Origin: an uncultured Bacilli bacterium
GTDB taxonomy: Bacteria; Bacillota_I; Bacilli_A; RF39; UBA660
Length of the DNA: 64,000 nt
Reading direction: 5' to 3'
Assembly: GCA_934130375.1 (NCBI GenBank)
Contig: CAKOXW010000005.1
Location: 1 to 64,000, forward strand
The notes beneath the pieces were generated by a model that worked only from the letters and a program-made list of their open reading frames with translations, searched no databases and was not told the DNA's origin. This document shows positions 17,117-24,827 of this stretch, one piece after another; positions within the stretch are counted from its first letter, which is position 1; each line of letters starts with the position of its first letter. A program made the position numbers and the translations under genes.

Positions 17117-17145
17117 ATTATAATACAATTATTGTCTTTAAACAA
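17117..17145 (-). promoter_or_regulatory. Promoter of the PFOR gene with a spacer palindrome
   Basis: -35 TTGTTT (17140-17145), 17-bp spacer, -10 TATAAT (17117-17122). The spacer contains the perfect 11-bp palindrome ACAATAATTGT (17125-17135), and a second ATTGT..ACAAT dyad overlaps the -35. This looks like an operator; it does not match the Rex consensus well. Confidence 0.55.
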
Positions 17146-17156
17146 TAGAATAGAAG

Positions 17157-17197
17157 AAAAATAAAGGACTAACATATATCCATATACTAAGTCCTTT
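17157..17197 (-). terminator. Terminator of the 17237-18691 gene
   Basis: AAAGGACTTA / TAGTCCTTT stem on the minus strand with a long loop and a trailing ATTTTT. Confidence 0.65.
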
Positions 17198-17236
17198 AAA
17201 TATAAACTATTATTTTTAATTTCTATTGTTTTTTTC

Positions 17237-18691
17237 TTACAATTGTGGAGTTAAAACTATTTCTTTTGTTTGACCCGCATTAGTTTTTGCTTTAATATTT
17301 ATTCCTGTTTGAGCTGCATATTTAACATACATAACCAATTCTTGGTTTTCTTTTTTGTCAATTCTTTCAATTGCATTACTACTTCCGATAGTCCAATCTA
17401 CAGGAACATTACTGTGTAATTTCAAAACTTTTTCTCCCTTATAAGAGCATCTTAATCTACCATCATATTCACTACAATTTATACCACTACCTGTATTATA
17501 AATACTTATTTTAGGTTCTACATTAATAATGAATTTGCTAGATAAAGACCCAACTTTAATAGTTGCAGATACTTGTCTCATACTAAATACTTCTCTTGCA
17601 AAAAAATCAATAACATTACCTGATGTATTAATACTTACTGGTGCTGTTGAGCCAAATGCATCTGGTGCATCCCATTCTATTGCATCATTTGGAACAACTA
17701 ACCCATTACCATCTATTTTTATAGTATATGTTGCCTTCTTTTGTGTACCATATAATGAAATATATTTTGTAGTTGCAGATGCTAAAGTAATAGATTTTGG
17801 ATTTGAATATACTTTAGCAGTCGCAGTTTTTCCATTAGATGTTTTAACAGTTATATTAGCCTCTCCAAAACCAACTCCTTTAATATTTCCATTTTTATCT
17901 ACAGTTACAACTTTTTCATTATCACTTGACCAAGTTAATGATTTATCAGTAGCGTTAGATGGACTAATTGTTGCCACTAACTTATCCATCGTATTAGCAA
18001 CTATTTCTTTTTTATTAGTATTAAGTTTTACACCTTCTACTGAAACTTCTTTAACAACCGGTTCACTTGGTTTATTTTCACTAGGTTTACTTTCGGTTGG
18101 TTTATTTTCACTTGGTTTGTTTTCACTTGGTTTACTTTCAGTTGGTTTATTTTCACTAGGTTTATTTTCAGTTGGTTTGCTTTCTTTTTCATAGACTGCA
18201 TATAAAGTAATATCATTTTCTAAAACTGTTCCATTTTTTATAATATTACCTTCTTTATCTTTCCAATTTTTAAAAATATATCCTTCTTTTGTAGGTGATT
18301 TTGGTAAAACCAACTTACTTCCTTTTTCAATAGTTAAACTCTCTATTTTAGTTCCACCATTTGAATCAAAATCAACTTTTATAGTTTCTATATCATTTTC
18401 ATACATAGCTTTAATCTCAATATTTTTTGTAATTTTAGTATCTAAATTAAATATCAAATTAGATACACCATCTTTATTAACTATATGATAATTAATAAAC
18501 TTATCTCCTAATTTTTCTTTATCCAAGATATCTTTTTCATCTAGCTTGCTATTATATTTAACTTTCAAATATTTTTTTTCATTTCCATAGTCAATAGTTA
18601 CAGTAAATGTTCTATTAAAAAACCAAATTGCAAATATAGAAACTATCAACACTATACTAATGATTATAATTAATTTGTTCTTATTTTTCAT
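17237..18691 (-). CDS. Membrane-anchored surface protein: InlB B-repeats, KPSEN linker, BIG2 domain
   Basis: The 484-residue protein has an N-terminal anchor helix (8-26, no lipobox). Two InlB-B-repeat/Flg_new-like beta-grasp domains follow (to ~170; the second reads FDSNGGTKIESLTIEKG...GYIFKNW). A low-complexity KPSEN/KPTES linker lies at ~172-212. A bacterial Ig-like BIG2 domain (SVEGVKLNTNKKEIVANT...) begins at ~215, and a beta-rich C-terminal part follows. No LPXTG motif is present. It is probably displayed outside while tethered to the membrane. It lies in tandem with a paralogue at 18725, 33 bp upstream. The linker is encoded by nine near-15-bp tandem repeats (18060-18185) and may vary in length. 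Ligand unknown. Confidence 0.7.
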   Translation of the reverse strand: MKNKNKLIIIISIVLIVSIFAIWFFNRTFTVTIDYGNEKKYLKVKYNSKLDEKDILDKEKLGDKFINYHIVNKDGVSNLIFNLDTKITKNIEIKAMYENDIETIKVDFDSNGGTKIESLTIEKGSKLVLPKSPTKEGYIFKNWKDKEGNIIKNGTVLENDITLYAVYEKESKPTENKPSENKPTESKPSENKPSENKPTESKPSENKPSEPVVKEVSVEGVKLNTNKKEIVANTMDKLVATISPSNATDKSLTWSSDNEKVVTVDKNGNIKGVGFGEANITVKTSNGKTATAKVYSNPKSITLASATTKYISLYGTQKKATYTIKIDGNGLVVPNDAIEWDAPDAFGSTAPVSINTSGNVIDFFAREVFSMRQVSATIKVGSLSSKFIINVEPKISIYNTGSGINCSEYDGRLRCSYKGEKVLKLHSNVPVDWTIGSSNAIERIDKKENQELVMYVKYAAQTGINIKAKTNAGQTKEIVLTPQL

Positions 18692-18724
18692 AACTTCTCC
18701 CTTAATTAATAATTTTTATATAAC

Positions 18725-19909
18725 TTAATTAACAACATAGAATACATCCAATTCAATTATTTGACCTGCTTTTGTTTTGGCAGTAATTTTTGGATAAGTA
18801 CTAAAATTGTGTTCTACTTCACAAGAAGTTTCAGTAGTATTTATTTCACTATTAAATTTTTCAGTTGGTTCATAATACTTGTTTACAGACCATGTAACTT
18901 TTTGATTTGAAGTAATTAAGAATTTGTCATCATTAAGATATAATTTTGTATTTTTATCATAGACATTTCCTTTTAATGTTAATTCTAATGTTTTTTCAAA
19001 ATTGATTGTAGCAGTTGCAGATTTTCCACTTGGCAATGTTGCAGTAACTGTTGCAGTAATACCTTTACCGCACACCTTATTATAGAATGCTAATGCACTC
19101 CCACCTGATGGTTTTTCTACAGAAGTAATAACCCCTGTTTTAGAATCTATATTCATACAATTATTTTTAGTCATAGAATAAGTAACATCACCACTAGCAT
19201 TTTCAACCTTAGCTTTAGCAGTAGAAGTACTAATACCATTTACATGAATATAGTAATTTGTTAAGCTTAAACTAATACTCTCAACAGGTTCTGGTTTTGG
19301 TTCTTCATTCTTTGTCCATTTTGCATATAATGTTGTATTAGAATTAAACTTTGTTTTATTTTTAACGCTTTTTCCATCCTTAGTTTGCCATTCACTAAAT
19401 GTATATCCATCTCTTGTTGGATTTTTAGGTAATGTTAATGCACTTCCCTTTTTTAAAGAGATACTAGAAACTAAAGAGCCTCCATTTGAATCAAATTTAA
19501 TTGTTATTTTTTCTTCTTTTTTAGGTTCTTCTTCTTTTACAACAGGTTCTTCTTCTTTTTCTTTAAAAACTGCTTTTAATTTAATGTTATGTTTAATTGA
19601 AGTTGTAAAATCAAAAGGTTCTGAAGACAATATTTCCTTTCCATCTTTATCTAGGGTTACTAAATACCACCCCAAAAATTCTTCCCCTAATTTTTCTTTC
19701 CCAACAACATCCTTTTCAGATATTGAATTTTTGTATTTAACTAATAATATTTCTTCTGTTTTACCATTATTATAGTCAAATACTACATCAAATTTTCTGT
19801 TAAAATACCAATATATAAATATAATTGCAAATAACAAAATTATAAGTGAAATTATTATAACAATTTTATTTTTATTAGTTTTTTTAACTTCTTTCTTTTC
19901 TTTTTCCAT
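18725..19909 (-). CDS. Membrane-anchored surface protein with InlB B-repeats (paralogue of 17237)
   Basis: The 394-residue protein has a basic start, an anchor helix at ~15-34, then a domain beginning FDVVFDYNNGKTEEILLVKY that matches the same position of the paralogue. A classic InlB B-repeat follows (~135-205: FDSNGGSLVSSISLKKGS...GYTFSEWQTKDG...LYAKW), and then Ig-like beta-rich segments. An acidic Glu/Lys/Pro linker joins the first two domains. It is the first gene of a two-gene operon; the two probably arose by tandem duplication and diverged at the C-terminal half. The divergently transcribed LuxR-type regulator 125 bp upstream could control the pair, but no operator was identified. Confidence 0.7.
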   Translation of the reverse strand: MEKEKKEVKKTNKNKIVIIISLIILLFAIIFIYWYFNRKFDVVFDYNNGKTEEILLVKYKNSISEKDVVGKEKLGEEFLGWYLVTLDKDGKEILSSEPFDFTTSIKHNIKLKAVFKEKEEEPVVKEEEPKKEEKITIKFDSNGGSLVSSISLKKGSALTLPKNPTRDGYTFSEWQTKDGKSVKNKTKFNSNTTLYAKWTKNEEPKPEPVESISLSLTNYYIHVNGISTSTAKAKVENASGDVTYSMTKNNCMNIDSKTGVITSVEKPSGGSALAFYNKVCGKGITATVTATLPSGKSATATINFEKTLELTLKGNVYDKNTKLYLNDDKFLITSNQKVTWSVNKYYEPTEKFNSEINTTETSCEVEHNFSTYPKITAKTKAGQIIELDVFYVVN

Positions 19910-20034
19910 TTTCTCACTCCTTTATTAAATTATATTATATTGGTAATTTTTTTAATAGATGAACAAAGTCATATAATTTACTATTCTTTTATTACTTTTT
20001 TCATATTTATGTGATACAATATAAGTAACTTGAG

Positions 20035-20676
20035 GTGATTATTATTAAAACTATAATTATAATTTTAAATCAACCACTTTTAAATAGTGCACTTAAAAAT
20101 GTATTATCACATCATTTTAATATTGCAGCAACAAGTACAAATGCTGATGATATGATTGTATTATGTGAAAAATATAAACCTGATTTAGTTCTTACGGATA
20201 TTATTACTCAAAATAATAAATGCGGTTTAATTAATGGTAAAAAAATTAAAGAAAAATATAAAAATAGTATAAAAATCCTTGCAATAACAAGTATTCCCGA
20301 GATTACATTTCTAAGAAAAGCAAAAGAATATAATTTTGATGGACTTATTTATAAGGATATAGAATATGAAACACTTATTTCTTGTATCAATCAAATTATA
20401 AAAGGATATAAAATATTTCCAGATAATTATATTCATAGTAATGAAATTGATTATTTTAAAAAATTATCTAATAAAGAAATTGAAATATTAAAAATGCTAT
20501 GTCATGGTTATGAAAGGGATTATATTGCTAAACACTTAAATATTACAACAGGAACACTGAAAAACTATATCTCTGAAATTCTTAATAAAATGGAATTTGA
20601 TAATACATCCAAATTAACTATGTTTTGTATTAGTAATGGTTTTATAGTTCCAGATAATGACACTAACTATATATAA
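20035..20676 (+). CDS. NarL/LuxR-family response regulator (orphan)
   Basis: About 210 residues. The N-terminal receiver domain has the phospho-acceptor Asp in LVLTDI (~56), the Thr/Ser switch (ITSI) and Lys in IYKD. The C-terminal LuxR-type helix-turn-helix (~140-200) has KLSNKEIEILKMLCHGYERD and ITTGTLKNYISEIL. No histidine kinase gene is adjacent. The start is unclear: the first in-frame GTG at 20035 is itself inside the only SD (TTGAGGTGA). Translation may begin at the ATT codon at 20041 or 20044, 5-7 nt after that SD, which would be a rare start. The gene is divergent from the InlB-repeat pair. Confidence 0.8.
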   Translation: MIIIKTIIIILNQPLLNSALKNVLSHHFNIAATSTNADDMIVLCEKYKPDLVLTDIITQNNKCGLINGKKIKEKYKNSIKILAITSIPEITFLRKAKEYNFDGLIYKDIEYETLISCINQIIKGYKIFPDNYIHSNEIDYFKKLSNKEIEILKMLCHGYERDYIAKHLNITTGTLKNYISEILNKMEFDNTSKLTMFCISNGFIVPDNDTNYI

Positions 20677-20704
20677 AAAATTGGCATTTAAAACCAATTT
20701 TTTT
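20677..20704 (+). terminator. Terminator of the response-regulator gene
   Basis: AAATTGG / CCAATTT stem with a T-run directly after the stop codon. Confidence 0.75.
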
Positions 20705-20736
20705 AATTATATTAATATTATCTATTGATATCTTTA

Positions 20737-21192
20737 TTATTCTATAGTAAATTCACTAGCTATAGTAAATATTTGAATATTACCATTTGTTTGTTCATAA
20801 TCAATGTCTTTTATAATTCTATATGTTCCGCTTGGTAAAACACCATAGCCCTCTTCCCAATCAAGTTCTATCTCTACACTTTCATTAGCAGTAAGTGAAT
20901 ATGAAGGTAATATAAAACTTAATTCAACATTAATTTTATGCCATACATCATCCTTTTTTACTTCTATTTCATAAGGTTCACCATAACTAAAATTTTTATC
21001 ACTATTATTTGTTAAAATAAGTGTTGCTCCTGTTTTAGTTAGTGTTCCTTCTTTAATAGAAAGAGTAACATCACTTTTTGTTATCTTAATATCTGACTTT
21101 TTTCCTATATTTAATTGATTATCTCGTTTCTTACAACCCATTATTACGAAAATAACTGTTATACACATTAAAATAGTTATTATTTTCTTCAT
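20737..21192 (-). CDS. Lipoprotein with Ig-like domain (Big_14-type)
   Basis: The 151-residue protein has a signal peptide ending in a lipobox (IMGC at ~17-20), so it is a membrane-anchored lipoprotein. The body (~45-150) is a single beta-sandwich (LTNNSDKNFSYGEPYEIEVK... LPSGTYRIIKDI) like the bacterial immunoglobulin-like domain often found as a lone lipoprotein in Firmicutes. Binding partner unknown. It ends convergently 60 bp from the regulator gene. Confidence 0.65.
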   Translation of the reverse strand: MKKIITILMCITVIFVIMGCKKRDNQLNIGKKSDIKITKSDVTLSIKEGTLTKTGATLILTNNSDKNFSYGEPYEIEVKKDDVWHKINVELSFILPSYSLTANESVEIELDWEEGYGVLPSGTYRIIKDIDYEQTNGNIQIFTIASEFTIE

Positions 21193-21353
21193 CTAATTCC
21201 TCCATTTCTTTTGATAATATTCTTTATTATATTTAAATATTAAAAGTATAATAATAAATTCGTTTTCAATAGATAATAATTAATAAATTAATAATAAAGT
21301 TAAAAATAAATTTATTATTTTTTTAATATACTTTAAATATAATAATTATACTT

Positions 21354-22358
21354 TTATTCTAAGCTATTATAAAAATCATTAATATTATATAATTTATAAT
21401 ACATCTTCCATATTCCATTAACTCTATAAGGAATATATAATTCAATAGTATTATCATGAATTATATATGAAGTTTTATATATATAATATTTACTACCTTG
21501 TAGTTCTTTTAAAGAACTCTTTATCAACTTAGGCTCCATAAAATTAAGACCATCCTTAGAACTACTATAATATAAATAATTATTCCTTGTCATAAATACT
21601 ATATGATAAGTATTATCAATGTACTGTATTTCACTATGCCAAATACCTTTATTAAAGTTTTTAATATTAACAATTACCGGTTTTGAAAAACCACTTAGAT
21701 CAGTACTTTCTATATATCTTAATTTACAATCATAATTTGTATACCAAATTTTATAAACATCATTATTCTTTACAACTGATGGACTCATATATCTTTCTTT
21801 AAAATCATTATCAAGTATTATCTTTTCATCACTAAAATTAATACCATCAGTAGATTCTTTATAATATAAATAATTATAACCATTTCTTATATACTTACCA
21901 TTTTCATATGATTTTGTGTATCTATAGAAAAGTTTAAACTTATTATCATCATACATTATAAATGGGTCTGAGTAATATGTATCGTTTTTTTCTTTAGATG
22001 GAAAACCAGATACTGGGTTATTTATACCCTTTGGTTCAATAAACTTTATACCATCGTTTGATACAGTTATTGACGGATTTTCTATATATGTATTGTTATT
22101 GTGATAAGGTGTTGAAACCATGTAATAATGATATCCATTTACTTTTTCGGGAAAGTATAGAACTTTTGGATGAGTTACTTCATTGTGCTTATCATAAGTT
22201 GGTATCTCTATCCATTTATTTATTGATAATTCTATCTCTTTCTTATCACTTTCTACATTTTTGTTTACATAATTTTTCTTTATAACTGGTACATTTAATA
22301 AAGAAAATATACATATTAATAGAATTAAAATTTTAATAATAACTTTATATTTTTTCAC
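21354..22358 (-). CDS. Secreted glycosidase-like beta-propeller protein
   Basis: The 334-residue protein has a GTG start after SD GGTGGT, and an N-terminal signal/anchor helix (~8-24). The rest shows repeated blade-like units: SNDGIKFIEP, YSDPFIMYDDNKFKLFYRY, STDGINFSDE, MSPSVVKNNDVYKIWYTN, SKDGLNFMEP. This pattern matches five-bladed beta-propellers of the GH43/GH32/GH117 kind. Acidic catalytic residues cannot be assigned with confidence. Possible role: sugar binding or hydrolysis at the surface. The 160 bp between this gene and the lipoprotein gene are very AT-rich with no clear hairpin. Confidence 0.55.
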   Translation of the reverse strand: MKKYKVIIKILILLICIFSLLNVPVIKKNYVNKNVESDKKEIELSINKWIEIPTYDKHNEVTHPKVLYFPEKVNGYHYYMVSTPYHNNNTYIENPSITVSNDGIKFIEPKGINNPVSGFPSKEKNDTYYSDPFIMYDDNKFKLFYRYTKSYENGKYIRNGYNYLYYKESTDGINFSDEKIILDNDFKERYMSPSVVKNNDVYKIWYTNYDCKLRYIESTDLSGFSKPVIVNIKNFNKGIWHSEIQYIDNTYHIVFMTRNNYLYYSSSKDGLNFMEPKLIKSSLKELQGSKYYIYKTSYIIHDNTIELYIPYRVNGIWKMYYKLYNINDFYNSLE

Positions 22359-22404
22359 ACTACCACCATTATGAATATATCATTTATTACTAATTTTTAC
22401 AATA

Positions 22405-22428
22405 GAAAAAACGACTAAAAAGTCGTTT
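22405..22428 (-). terminator. Terminator of the rpsB-tsf operon
   Basis: AAACGACT / AGTCGTTT stem with a TTTT loop and a T-run, overlapping the tsf stop codon. Confidence 0.85.
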
Positions 22429-23299
22429 ATCCATTTATTTGTTTTGCTACTTCTTCAGCAAAGTTTTCTTCTCTTTTTTGCATTCCTTCGCCAACTTCAT
22501 ATCTAACCATGTTTTTAATAGTTCCACCATTTGCTTTAACAAATGCAGAAACACTCATCTTATCATCTTTAACAAATGGTTGTTCAGTTAAACATACTTC
22601 TTCATAGAATTTTCTAATTCTTCCTTCAACCATCTTAATAGCAATTTGCTCTGGTTTTCCTTCATTCATTGCTATTTGCTTTTGAATTTCTCTTTCATGA
22701 TCAACATCTTCTGCTGGAACGCTTTCTATATTTAAATACTTAGGTCTCATAGCAGCAGCATGCATAGATACATCTTTTGCAACTTCACTACTTGCGCCTT
22801 CAACTACAGTTAAAACCCCAATTTTACCATTCATATGAATGTATGAACCAAAGTTTTCACTATCAGTTTTCTCTAAAATTTCAAATCTTCTAAAACTAAT
22901 CTTTTCACCAATCTTAGCAATCTTATTAGTAATAGTATCTTCTAATGTTCCATCTTCAGTACTTAGCTTTAATGCTTCTTCTACTGTTTTTACATTTGAA
23001 TTAATTAATACATTTGAAATTGTTTTAATTAAGTCTTTAAATTCATCATTTTTAGCAACAAAGTCAGTTTCTGAATTAACTTCAATTATAACTGCCTTAT
23101 TACCTTCTATAAGAATATTAACAAGTCCTTCACAAGCAATTCTATCAGCCTTCTTAGCAGCTTTAGAAATACCTTTTTCTCTTAACCACTCAGAAGATTT
23201 TTCAATATTGCCTTCACATGCTTCAAGAGCTTTTTTACAATCAAGCATACCAGCACCAGTTAATTCTCTTAATTCTTTTACTAGACTTGCAGTAATCAT
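22427..23299 (-). CDS. tsf: Elongation factor Ts
   Basis: The 290-residue guanine nucleotide exchange factor for EF-Tu. The N-terminal UBA-like domain reads LVKELRELTGAGMLDCKKAL, and the TDFVAKNDEF motif that contacts EF-Tu is intact at ~80. The dimerisation domain follows, including HAAAMRPKYL. Length is normal for Bacilli. It is 10 bp after rpsB, the usual rpsB-tsf operon, and shares the promoter near 24362-24390 and the terminator overlapping its stop. Confidence 0.97.
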   Translation of the reverse strand: MITASLVKELRELTGAGMLDCKKALEACEGNIEKSSEWLREKGISKAAKKADRIACEGLVNILIEGNKAVIIEVNSETDFVAKNDEFKDLIKTISNVLINSNVKTVEEALKLSTEDGTLEDTITNKIAKIGEKISFRRFEILEKTDSENFGSYIHMNGKIGVLTVVEGASSEVAKDVSMHAAAMRPKYLNIESVPAEDVDHEREIQKQIAMNEGKPEQIAIKMVEGRIRKFYEEVCLTEQPFVKDDKMSVSAFVKANGGTIKNMVRYEVGEGMQKREENFAEEVAKQING

Positions 23300-23309
23300 A
23301 AATTCCTCC

Positions 23310-24254
23310 TTAAGCTTTTAAACTTGAAATAAGTTCATCTTTTTTCATTTTAGAATATCCTTCGATATTTTTTTCTTTTGCTAAATTCTTTAGTTCAGCA
23401 ACTGTCATTTTAGATAAATCAACTTTATTCTTTTTAGTTTCTTTATCTTCGGCTTTTTCTTCTTTAACAGTCTTCTCTACTTTAGCAACTTTTTCTTCTT
23501 TTTCAACTTTTTTATTTTCTTTTTCTTCTTTATGAGTATTCTTTTCATCTTCAGTAACAAAGTCAATCATAGGATTACCATTTACTTCAGCAAATGCATT
23601 ATTAAGTACTCCCATAACTACTTTAACAGCACGGATTGCATCGTCATTAGCAGGTATTACATAATCAACATCATCTGGATCGCAGTTAGTATCTACTATT
23701 CCAAATACAGGGATATGTAATCTTCTTGCTTCTCTTATTGCATTAATTTCTTTACGTGGGTCAACGATAACTAAAGCTTCTGGAACTTTCTTCATGTTTC
23801 TAATACCACATAAATACTTATTTAATTTTTCATATTCCTTACGAATTTTAATAACTTCTTTCTTAGGAAGTTGTTCAAATACACCATCTTTCTCCATCTT
23901 TTCGATTTCATCAAGACGATTAATTCTCTTTCTAATTGTTCTAAAGTTAGTTAAAGTTCCACCTAACCATCTTTCATTTACATAGAACATATTAGTTCTT
24001 TCTGCTTCTTCCTTTGCAGCTTCTTGTGCTTGTTTCTTAGTACCAACAAATAATACCTTTCCACCATTTTCAGCTATTTTATGTAATTCAGCATAAGCCT
24101 CTTCAATAGCCTTAGCAGTTTTTTGTAAATCGATAATATAAATATCATCTCTTGCTGTGAAAATATACTCTTTCATTTTAGGGTTCCATCTTTTAGTTTG
24201 ATGACCAAAGTGTACACCCGCTTCAAGTAAATAACTCATTGAAACTACTGTCAT
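23310..24254 (-). CDS. rpsB: 30S ribosomal protein S2 with SAP-like C-terminal extension
   Basis: The 314-residue protein has a canonical S2 core (SYLLEAGVHFGHQTKRWNPKM; FVGTKKQAQ; IVDTNCDPD) to ~230. A Lys/Glu-rich linker (~230-275) follows, then a ~38-residue helical module (LSKMTVAELKNLAKEKNI... KMKKDELISSL) resembling SAP/Rho-N-type nucleic-acid-binding domains. Bacillus S2 has about 246 residues, so the ~70-residue extension is extra. The ATG has SD AAAGGAGGAATG. It heads the rpsB-tsf operon. Confidence 0.95.
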   Translation of the reverse strand: MTVVSMSYLLEAGVHFGHQTKRWNPKMKEYIFTARDDIYIIDLQKTAKAIEEAYAELHKIAENGGKVLFVGTKKQAQEAAKEEAERTNMFYVNERWLGGTLTNFRTIRKRINRLDEIEKMEKDGVFEQLPKKEVIKIRKEYEKLNKYLCGIRNMKKVPEALVIVDPRKEINAIREARRLHIPVFGIVDTNCDPDDVDYVIPANDDAIRAVKVVMGVLNNAFAEVNGNPMIDFVTEDEKNTHKEEKENKKVEKEEKVAKVEKTVKEEKAEDKETKKNKVDLSKMTVAELKNLAKEKNIEGYSKMKKDELISSLKA

Positions 24255-24361
24255 ATTTCATTCCTCCTTTTGTTTAACTACTGAATATTTCTAATAAGCA
24301 CCACCAATTTTGGCACGAGATACTTAAATCCATATTCATGCATTTTAAAAAAGCCAAAGAT

Positions 24362-24390
24362 ATTATAGCAAATAATACACACTTTAACAA
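24362..24390 (-). promoter_or_regulatory. Promoter of the rpsB-tsf operon
   Basis: -35 TTGTTA (24385-24390), 17-bp spacer, -10 TATAAT (24362-24367). A leader of about 100 nt follows; part of it (GTGCCAAAATTGGTGGTGC) could fold and may be an S2 autoregulatory leader, but I cannot match it to a known family. Confidence 0.7.
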
Positions 24391-24398
24391 TAGAAAAA

Positions 24399-24426
24399 TG
24401 AAAAAAGTGCCAGTAACTAGCACTTA
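24399..24426 (-). terminator. Terminator of the prepilin stub gene
   Basis: AAGTGC / GCACTT stem with T-run, 25 bp after the stub's stop codon. Confidence 0.65.
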
Positions 24427-24450
24427 ATTTATATTTCTAATTTAAACATA

Positions 24451-24642
24451 TTATCTTTTGTACCCAACCTTTTTCTTTTCTGCTTGTGCCGCAATAGTTT
24501 TCGCACTACTTTCAAATGATGCTTTTTTACTACTACTTATCACTTCACTTATTTTAGGTACCGCAATAACTAATATTATCGCTAGTATTACTATTACTGC
24601 TAATAATTCAACCAAAGTAAACCCTTTAACCTTGTTTTTCAT
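24451..24642 (-). CDS. Short prepilin-like peptide (truncated pilin stub)
   Basis: 63 residues: class III signal and helix MKNKVKGFTLVELLAVIVIL..., then only ~40 residues of the pilin alpha helix before the stop. The first ~55 residues match the 449-residue pilin at 59181-60530 closely, including nearly identical DNA in the LAVIVILA region. The pilin head is absent. It has its own SD (AGGAGG), promoter and terminator, so it may be a truncated gene, a donor for recombination or a genuine micro-pilin. The upstream ATG at 24696 precedes the G tract and is in frame with this gene, but has no SD. Confidence 0.6.
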   Translation of the reverse strand: MKNKVKGFTLVELLAVIVILAIILVIAVPKISEVISSSKKASFESSAKTIAAQAEKKKVGYKR

Positions 24643-24670
24643 AATGAAAACACCTCCTATAAATTCTTGT

Positions 24671-24707
24671 TTTATAAGATAACACCCCCCCCCCATTTGA
24701 CAATGGG
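24671..24707 (-). promoter_or_regulatory. Candidate phase-variable promoter with G10 spacer (copy 1)
   Basis: -35-like TTGTCA (24698-24703), then AAT, G10 (24685-24694), TGTTATCT and the -10-like TATAAA (24671-24676), a 21-bp spacing; a weaker TATCTT lies at 16 bp. The -35 lies inside the dyad CCCATT-gtca-AATGGG (24692-24707). The same arrangement precedes the 59181 pilin with G9. Change in tract length would move the -10 relative to the -35. Confidence 0.55.
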
Positions 24708-24827
24708 CAGAGGTGAGTGCTAGTCATTATAAATTTTTTATTTCTTCGTAAAAACCTTATTTTTACTATACCTAAAGTATACACTAAAATGTTTGCTTTT
24801 GCAATTGTTTTCAAATCCTATTTTTTA

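Noticed and set aside
18060..18190. CRISPR-like array
   Set aside because: The short repeats are contiguous codons for KPSEN/KPTES without spacers and lie inside an open frame.
21193..21353. AT-rich origin-like region with repeated AATAATAAATT
   Set aside because: No DnaA-box cluster, no dnaA/dnaN neighbours; simple low-complexity intergenic DNA.
24643..24696. Extended start MGGGCYL... for the prepilin stub
   Set aside because: The ATG before the G tract has no SD, while the ATG at 24642 has AGGAGG and begins a perfect class III signal. Kept only as a remark in the findings.
24660..24720. Riboswitch (c-di-GMP type) before the prepilin genes
   Set aside because: The conserved block is only ~35 bp, lacks the GEMM core and has promoter-like hexamers at both sides.
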